Shown piece after piece: positions 60,601-64,000 of a stretch of DNA of 64,000 nt. Source of the DNA: Symbiodinium sp. CCMP2592 (lineage: Eukaryota > Sar > Dinophyceae > Suessiales > Symbiodiniaceae); assembly GCA_905221615.1 (NCBI GenBank), contig CAJNDT010001247.1:184501-248500 (forward strand). The letters run 5' to 3'. Position 1 is the first letter of the stretch. Every line of letters starts with the position of its first letter. The notes beneath the pieces are model-generated. The model searched no databases, was not told where the DNA came from, and saw only the letters and a program-made list of their open reading frames with translations. The translations under genes and the position numbers were made by a program.

Positions 60601-60662
60601 GGGCATAGCCTGGGGTACGTCGTCGTGTCTGACTGGATCGATTCGTAGTTGACGGAGGGCAA
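54642..60662 (-). CDS. LINE ORF2: endonuclease, reverse transcriptase, zinc fingers, USP-like protease
   Basis: 2006 codons; the first codon is TTG and the first ATG is codon 119, so the real start is unsure. Residues 132-355 are an APE/EEP endonuclease (SWNAGG, E169 in CVQETHW, GDFNTQ at 284-289, DHI at 349-351). Residues about 650-980 are reverse transcriptase: LRPIGL, motif A LSLDLSSAFD (D771), GLRQGCKLAP, YADD at 869-872. Zinc fingers follow: C1133-C1136-H1149-H1154, C1179-C1182-H1195-C1201, C1319-C1322-H1335-H1340 and a Cys/His group at 1365-1383. Residues 1737-2004 form a ubiquitin-specific-protease-like domain: NPSNLC1747Y, QHDAAELLQYLL, LHYG...G-H1957-Y, and D1977/D1978. Residues about 1396-1728 appear to be read out of frame. 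Confidence 0.85.
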   Translation of the reverse strand: MPSVNYESIQSDTTTYPRLCPRPILFLSTLLALPRSIWGVPSAHPLHTTVARHSETLNQATVNSNEYTFARKRSYKRALRRAAQDQAQHTSYRGRVCTLQQLCKGYRGQRPAPQAERRMQQAALKVSQGRLLFLSWNAGGLSQALWQEFLLTLENMPPDERPQIVCVQETHWTEKVAPQFPTATWDVYTSPTTDNKSAGLLILLNKHTTRNCRIVYADPQPGRVQHLRILHDQWAVDLLHIYQKPHNSHPLALQSSKTIRLAVWECIGKILAALPARNTVIMLGDFNTQIKPCAAAGTRICSGTSTGTHPPDQARLQHLVEDYSLLHLNSWCKAAGPTYHHNKGASLIDHIIMRSSQADDRARQARPLRLGLAAWRLGGYHLPLKASVPLQRFHTLNKPVAPKRAWDHWGLIQVCRSTWDPRVQSLRSAVQASLPGVTDLGQLHDTLIHCASQFFPPPAGQHRLALWQTPPMQDGIRSMWQAYRVWKTAKAQDQHNPLYVSRCYHHFKTAHKAFRRAGKEAKKHWFHGRLHELQAAASSGDSRKLYAGIRTLAPKSSKPKVQLRDSGGHLQDPKTQLKQLETHYRKLYAADEDTSIQGPQRTPIHIEVTEAEMTLALSQLSPHKATPPHLATNSLWRLTSDLVAPLLCQWCRQWPQIPELWRNAWLTLVPKIPRPLSPKNLRPIGLTESSGRAYASILQAKLRPYAERFLADQAQFAYLPGRNAAQAIHRVAAHCKYVQDRCSISTPTVVDRHAQQPKPCPHFAGAQLSLDLSSAFDLMDWRLLDKALLASEVPAELRHQIMSWHSEISYVLTHLGHTAKVEAQRGLRQGCKLAPLLWTLALAQIYRELLAEGDPLLTAPWLEQSSTIYADDIHLKDTVQTTRELDDMVYRFSKILDALAAHGMVINSAKSALLLKHKGSFIRGWLRRHLIPKPEGDLLRFRSPLGTVYEIPLRDHHTYLGIRISYHSQAKQAVTYRLQAANQAWQRLRGVLCSTRHLAQTHRLSLWKSTVLPTLLYGIAASNPGAKDIQRMQHMMTKQVRAITRSFAHLQKESTQALLHRCSLSTILEHLQREAAALHRSLTSLSTDTSFVTQAQVESARDTAATLHLQVQRQWQVPLGDTEGITDPAVHQCQECHRVFTSFRLLRSHEAKWHGLKTPAAVPVPFDRYAHGTEGLPTCRHCAHPFRQWDGIVKHIKRNRCQVLRKLATQPPADAPPLAPSSNESEPLPVPAPATLPPQDLSQGTYILSDDQAALPPPAPAVIPEPPVLDAPLQDSSATPSHEAVPLHQQSHVLETLRARRWTDLLEKPEIYSYLQHHCPLCYQWLATPTSIKYHLTMQHPEWKDCQPATLKLLTGFRRHTVVPCRYCHQRNINKDRHWKQCHVLHICAFLAAHHDARRGSHGAGRTGEAILGPGRSGQTGTGTEKRCAASNGALQEAASGTTGPEQRQGQGYQGQRQGKAGPTKSIQCQPGHGLHKWFRKPSTQSLDTDSGPAATGKSRSRLDGVQDESTISAGPSSGANHLSHPSGSGPLPLCTIRTRRDGTSSLRSSGEVEEDERGRTREDHLLPQTHALQAAAHHPTPEVDQHDRGRGCSRQSQEPELDRRSETLETSYMESHQTMSGSRQLGEANTGGRSVGSTGSDEEGSYGRDPGEVQVHAEAHHGGDLRLDSIPDLHVTSPGGRSHVEHAEPVDRTSIVAHPGMQAPSRSTELRHPGPGSVATSDAILSARPSLKAVLRLIFHNPSNLCYLHSTIYALLWTILQARLHDAYVSPPPQALTMLCPPITATPNCPIQVLHSVPWLMLLQAGPSVHRQHDAAELLQYLLPRFSHSGFNGGWEARNFVPGGIATLDKGPTQAPIPIALPAGPSLELQAAIDGWSAQVTARYALLTPSPMLCIQLQRFTNAEGVMRRDTRPLVVASTTVRMPLFTGLHTMQVRYVHYQVVAVQLHYGATPDMGHYRTILRGQPLFGAEKWWITDDSCTAKPVSTEHDDNIYIVWLRQVLPPGA
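55484..56479 (-). CDS. Overlapping +1 frame inside ORF2: Lys/Gly-rich linker and helical domain
   Basis: 331 codons from ATG 56479 to a stop at 55484. It is more protein-like than the ORF2 frame over the same DNA: an acidic start (DPMELDEQERQFWAQ), a Lys/Gly-rich run (NKGKGKGTKGKGKGKQ), then a long helical domain (RLSQLVLRQEQIISAIRQDL, LVQMRKAVTEETLVRFKSM). I recall dinoflagellate LINE proteins with this composition between the zinc fingers and the USP-like domain in one frame. A stop lies just upstream in this frame, placing the frame change within about 12 nt of 56479-56491. A second change back is needed near 55490. Confidence 0.6.
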   Translation of the reverse strand: MTLGADPMELDEQERQFWAQAGPVKREQEPRRDVLHQTEHSKRQRLAPQDRNKGKGKGTKGKGKGKQGLPSPSSANPVTGYTNGFGSHPPNPWTQTQDLQPLGSQDPDWMEYRMNRLSQLVLRQEQIISAIRQDLVLYLFVRSGPEGMVPVLCEAAEKWRKMKEEEPEKITYSLKLMLFKQLLITLHQRLTNMIADEDALAKAKNLNWIDDQKHWKHLTWNPTKQCLEVDNSVRPIPAEDLLAQLVQMRKAVTEETLVRFKSMRKLTTEVTSDWIQFQICMSLRPEGGAMWSTLNQWIGQASWHTLGCRLRRDRPNYDTLVQEVWQHQMPY

Positions 60663-63100
60663 TACCTGTCGGCAGTGTGGATAGGTCGAGTGGCAGGTGT
60701 TGGTGTTTGGACTCCAGGGGGAGGCCTCCTAGAACGAGGAAGGCCAGGAGAGGTAAGATGTAGAAGTGCTGGAGCCCAGATGGCAACAAGACGAACAGGG
60801 AGACCCTGTTTGTAGAAGAAGAAATACCGGGGCTTTGATTGCGGTGGAGCATATCCTGGCAGCAGCTTGTCCATGCTATTTGGCACGCCACAGGGGCCTG
60901 CAGTCTGGTCGCTCTGACCAGCCCACGATGAACAGATGACTGAGAACGGAGAGGAGGTCAGGCTAGGGGAACAGGCAGTGCCTAGAGTGACTCCTAGGTC
61001 AGAGCGAATAGTGTGGTTTTGTGGGGGGTCTCGCAAGACTGCCCTCACAGCAGAGTGTAGTTCATTGGGCTCCTGCCACGGCTTCCCGTCCCTCACCACG
61101 AAGGTGAGTTTCGGTCTCGTGAGCGGGTGGCAGCCGCTCACAACCCTCGCCCCTACCGACTGTTCGGAGGCTAAATGGACAACCAGCTGGCTACTGAGAG
61201 ATGACAGGTTGTCAGCCGTACGAAAATGTCGGTCTCCGGAATTGGGACCGGAGTGGCTCAAGGCAGGTATGTTGAGATTATGAGAGGGGCACTTGAGAGT
61301 GCTGGTTGTCCATGTTGTCAAAAATGCTGGCATCGACTTCAGAGTGCGGTGCAGCAGACTGTCTACGCAGCTAATCCATAGTGTGCAGGTCCAGTGCCGG
61401 GGGGGAGACTTTGGGTTGCAACTGCTCGGCAGAAACAGACTCGCGGGATCTGATCTTGTTAGCCTGCGAGGTGCTAGTTTGTTGCATACGGGTGGCATAG
61501 GGGGTGCATCTACGGTATTCAAGCCGACACCACTCACAGCATGGGTCCGCCAGACGATAGGCCAGCCACGTGCCCGGGATATCCTGCACAAATTGGACAG
61601 GTGGGTGTCCCGAAGTGAGGCCTGCTCGACCCACTGGCCTGCGCCCAGTGGCGAAGACAGACCTGAAGGCAAGCTAAGGGAACCGCGAGATGGAGCTAGC
61701 AGCCGCTTGGTAGTGGCAGTCTCAAAATCTGAGAGCCCGTCGGGTTGCAGACCAGCTCCTGGTGGTGGAGGTGGGCATCGTACCGAAGCAGGACCAGCAG
61801 CAGATGGTCTGGTGTGTCGAAGGCACACCAGACAGTGCTCAGGTCGATCAGTCAGGAAAGCGTCTGGCCACCCCTGCCAGGGGTGATGTCTTGAGCAAAC
61901 ATCACGAGTACAATAAGCATGCAGCAAAGTGGGGCCTGTTGCCAGTGCAGCTGACATACCTCGAGGCACGGTGCATCGATAATCATCACGGTGTGGGGAA
62001 GCACCGTAGGTCCATGTGAGCCCGACTGGCATTGTCGTGGATGTGCACACTGGGCGTTCAAGACCTGGATAAGCACATGGAAAAGAGCTTAGGTGCCTTT
62101 CAAAGCCCCAGTAGATTAACGAAGGGACCTGCAAGGATCCGGGCGTGCCGTCGGGCATCCGACATGTCGGAAGGTACAAGCCTGATAGCCACAAATGTTG
62201 CAGGCAGTGGCTGTGGGAGGGAGCAACAAAGGTTTGGGAGCAGGGAACCCACCGAGGTGGCTGCCCGAACCTAGGTGCAGAGGTCTGCAGCTCCAGGTGC
62301 TCAGTAAATCGATCCCCGCCTGTGTCAGCTTGGTCTGGCGGAGCCACCAGTAGGCTAGGCCTGAGAAGAGCGAAGACAAGAAACATGGCAGGTCGATTTG
62401 AAGGGGGCATGTGTTGCCACTTGCAAGACTGGCTAAGCCGATGCAGACGTGGACATGATGAACAGTAGGCTGGATCCTTGTATGCAGCACTGGATGAGGC
62501 AGCTGAGTCCGTGTGAAGTCCAGCGGCTCTATTGGCCTGGAAGATTTCCTCCATCTTCCTGGCCATCCTTCTACGGACACGTTCTTGGAGCTTGGCGGCC
62601 TTGATCGTCCCAGTGCCACGGCCTTTGGCTGCAGTTGAAGAGGTCGAAAGTGGTTGGTCAGCCGGATTGTCCGTGACATCAAACCAAATCGATCGTCTCG
62701 GCTTGGGCCTTGTCTGCATCCTCCGTGGTTTCGGAGAGGAGGCGTCAGATCGAGCCCGTTTGGGTCCTCGTTGAGGTAAGTCTGACGGGAGGGCCGAGGT
62801 AGCAGCCGAGACCGTGGTCGAAGCAGTGGGAGTCTCCGAGCTATTTGCCGTGGCCGACTTAAGCACCAGATTGCCCGACTGTATGGTGAGCTTCGCTTGT
62901 GCTGGCGTCCGGTCCTTCTCCAGTTCAGAAGGGATGTGCGACAAGCGACCGCGTGCTTTAGGCGTCGGCTTGAGTCGGCCTTTGTCGTCGATCGCCGGGT
63001 CAGACCTCGAACTGGAGCTGGGCAAAGGCCTTGAAGAGGCAGACAGTGCCGTAAAATCCACAGTCTGTAACAGAGGTTGGCCTCGCGTGCTGGAGTCCAT
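60569..63100 (-). CDS. LINE ORF1, frame b: basic, coiled-coil-like region
   Basis: An 843-codon open frame starting at ATG 63100. Residues 1-190 look genuinely coding: Ser/Thr/Pro-rich, then a basic stretch (KRARSD, KPRRMQTRPKPRR) and a charged helix (AKLQERVRRRMARKMEEIF), suited to RNA binding and nuclear entry. From about residue 200 the composition becomes Pro/Ser/His-rich and other frames look better in places (for example CCEWCRLEYRRCTPYA at 61371-61634), so several frame changes are likely. Near the end RYFFFYKQGLPVRLVAIWAP looks coding again. It overlaps frame a by 985 nt and ORF2 by 94 nt. Confidence 0.45.
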   Translation of the reverse strand: MDSSTRGQPLLQTVDFTALSASSRPLPSSSSRSDPAIDDKGRLKPTPKARGRLSHIPSELEKDRTPAQAKLTIQSGNLVLKSATANSSETPTASTTVSAATSALPSDLPQRGPKRARSDASSPKPRRMQTRPKPRRSIWFDVTDNPADQPLSTSSTAAKGRGTGTIKAAKLQERVRRRMARKMEEIFQANRAAGLHTDSAASSSAAYKDPAYCSSCPRLHRLSQSCKWQHMPPSNRPAMFLVFALLRPSLLVAPPDQADTGGDRFTEHLELQTSAPRFGQPPRWVPCSQTFVAPSHSHCLQHLWLSGLYLPTCRMPDGTPGSLQVPSLIYWGFERHLSSFPCAYPGLERPVCTSTTMPVGLTWTYGASPHRDDYRCTVPRGMSAALATGPTLLHAYCTRDVCSRHHPWQGWPDAFLTDRPEHCLVCLRHTRPSAAGPASVRCPPPPPGAGLQPDGLSDFETATTKRLLAPSRGSLSLPSGLSSPLGAGQWVEQASLRDTHLSNLCRISRARGWPIVWRTHAVSGVGLNTVDAPPMPPVCNKLAPRRLTRSDPASLFLPSSCNPKSPPRHWTCTLWISCVDSLLHRTLKSMPAFLTTWTTSTLKCPSHNLNIPALSHSGPNSGDRHFRTADNLSSLSSQLVVHLASEQSVGARVVSGCHPLTRPKLTFVVRDGKPWQEPNELHSAVRAVLRDPPQNHTIRSDLGVTLGTACSPSLTSSPFSVICSSWAGQSDQTAGPCGVPNSMDKLLPGYAPPQSKPRYFFFYKQGLPVRLVAIWAPALLHLTSPGLPRSRRPPPGVQTPTPATRPIHTADRYCPPSTTNRSSQTRRRTPGYALALSCSSRLC

Positions 63101-64000
63101 TTGGCCTGCACAGCAGTTCCATCGGGCAGCATGTTCTCGGAGCGCACTGAGAGCCAGAGGGCCACCAGCTCCACCGATTCAGCACTTTGTATAACCTGAT
63201 CAGTGCGCTTGCCATGCTTATTGCTCCCCGAGGGAGCATACACCACCTCCCACTTGGCAGCCCAAAAGAGACCATCCCCACATAGTGGTATCCATCGCAT
63301 GTAGTTCTCCACCTTGTGTTGCAGGCTGTCTCGGTGCAAATACACCCCTGGACAGCCTGCCAGGAACCTGTCACCCTTCGACTCATCGGTGCTCGGGAGA
63401 AGCTGGCCATGGTAGATAATGGAGGAAAGTGCCTCCATCTTGCATCCGTGCCAGCCCCGTAGCCAACCATCCTGACACAGCAGCTCGCAGTGCGAAGGTT
63501 CCAGCGGTGTCCACGGGATTCGCCACCAACCATCAGGTTGCGGGACTGGGTCACCAAGTAAGGAGGCAAGGGATGTGCCATCTGGGCCTGGCCGTGTCCT
63601 GAAGAAGCTCTGCAGAAATCCTTCCACGTCCAGAGTACAGGCAGGAGCACTCGGCGGTTGTGGTAGCTGTGACCTGGCTTTGGCTCCCCAGATCAGTACC
63701 CGATCTGGAGTGGCAGGTAAAGCATGATCTGCCAGGTTCCACTCAGAAGGGCCACCAGAGGATTGAGGATCAAAGGCTGGAGCAGGCTTCCTCTCTGTAG
63801 TTGGTGCCCCTGTGGCTGCAGCAGAAGCTGACGGTTGGGCCTCAGAGCTCGTAGTTCTCTGCCGAGCATCAATTCTCACCCTCTTGGGAGGAGGTGGACT
63901 AGGAGTGCGAGGCTGTGGTATCGCAGTCCGGCCTCGCCTGGGCTTGGTGGGCCCACTCTCCTCTTCCTTCGGAAGGACCAGGGCAGGCCGTGGTTTGCGC
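62116..64000 (-). CDS. LINE ORF1, frame a (partial): ADP-ribosyltransferase-like N-terminal part
   Basis: The frame is open from the window edge to 62116; the first in-frame GTG is at 63879, but coding runs upstream of it (PPPPKRVRI, nuclear-signal-like). Counting from 63879, residues 140-250 look like a PARP/ART fold: W-H144-G145, an I....G step at 154-158, G178-V-Y180-L, Y193, and a late E (234 or 237). This is motif resemblance only. After about residue 265 the frame turns Arg/Ser-rich and unlikely; protein-like sequence continues in the frame starting at 63100. Near its end the frame has a cysteine cluster (CNICGYQACTFRHVGC). The start of the gene is outside the window. Confidence 0.5.
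   Translation of the reverse strand, partial: RKPRPALVLPKEEESGPTKPRRGRTAIPQPRTPSPPPPKRVRIDARQRTTSSEAQPSASAAATGAPTTERKPAPAFDPQSSGGPSEWNLADHALPATPDRVLIWGAKARSQLPQPPSAPACTLDVEGFLQSFFRTRPGPDGTSLASLLGDPVPQPDGWWRIPWTPLEPSHCELLCQDGWLRGWHGCKMEALSSIIYHGQLLPSTDESKGDRFLAGCPGVYLHRDSLQHKVENYMRWIPLCGDGLFWAAKWEVVYAPSGSNKHGKRTDQVIQSAESVELVALWLSVRSENMLPDGTAVQAKWTPAREANLCYRLWILRHCLPLQGLCPAPVRGLTRRSTTKADSSRRLKHAVACRTSLLNWRRTGRQHKRSSPYSRAIWCLSRPRQIARRLPLLRPRSRLLPRPSRQTYLNEDPNGLDLTPPLRNHGGCRQGPSRDDRFGLMSRTIRLTNHFRPLQLQPKAVALGRSRPPSSKNVSVEGWPGRWRKSSRPIEPLDFTRTQLPHPVLHTRIQPTVHHVHVCIGLASLASGNTCPLQIDLPCFLSSLFSGLAYWWLRQTKLTQAGIDLLSTWSCRPLHLGSGSHLGGFPAPKPLLLPPTATACNICGYQACTFRHVGCPTARPDPCRSLR

Overview
This window looks like nuclear DNA of a dinoflagellate, probably a Symbiodiniaceae-like alga. 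The evidence is internal. Degenerate TTTAGGG/CCCTAAA (telomere-type) sequence is scattered through all non-coding DNA. The genes are broken into 26-85 nt exons whose introns start mostly with GC or GA and end AG|G. At the right edge is a GC-rich LINE retrotransposon of the kind I associate with dinoflagellate genomes. The species call is inference. No rRNA, tRNA or CRISPR array was seen.

Layout, with both host genes on the minus strand and read right to left. (1) 64000-54171: a large LINE, cut by the window edge. It has an ORF1 region spread over two frames with an ADP-ribosyltransferase-like N-terminal part, and an ORF2 with endonuclease, reverse transcriptase, zinc fingers and a C-terminal USP-type deubiquitinase domain. 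A 3'UTR stem-loop and a (CTA)n tail follow. (2) 53640-36948: the C-terminal half of BBS2 (a BBSome subunit), recovered as 20 short exons that chain in phase through 19 introns to a TGA stop. The N-terminal half is not visible, so the LINE appears to lie in an upstream BBS2 intron in the same orientation. (3) About 32430-2163: a leucine-rich-repeat gene resembling the ciliary protein LRRC9. Thirteen exons were found, ending in an LRR-cap; two internal gaps remain. (4) 740-540: unassigned exon-like DNA.

The rest is intron or intergenic DNA filled with short hairpin (inverted-repeat) elements of about 85-180 bp in at least seven repeated families plus several single-copy types, telomere-like arrays, microsatellites, and a decayed Ty1/copia-type reverse transcriptase fragment. 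Several hairpins are nested in one another. Several insertions are bounded by 10-21 bp direct repeats that lie on or beside an exon/intron donor junction.

The two host genes would act together in cilium/flagellum biology, a same-strand arrangement typical of dinoflagellates. All exon calls come from reading the reverse strand by eye and comparing with family sequences from memory. No search or RNA evidence was available.
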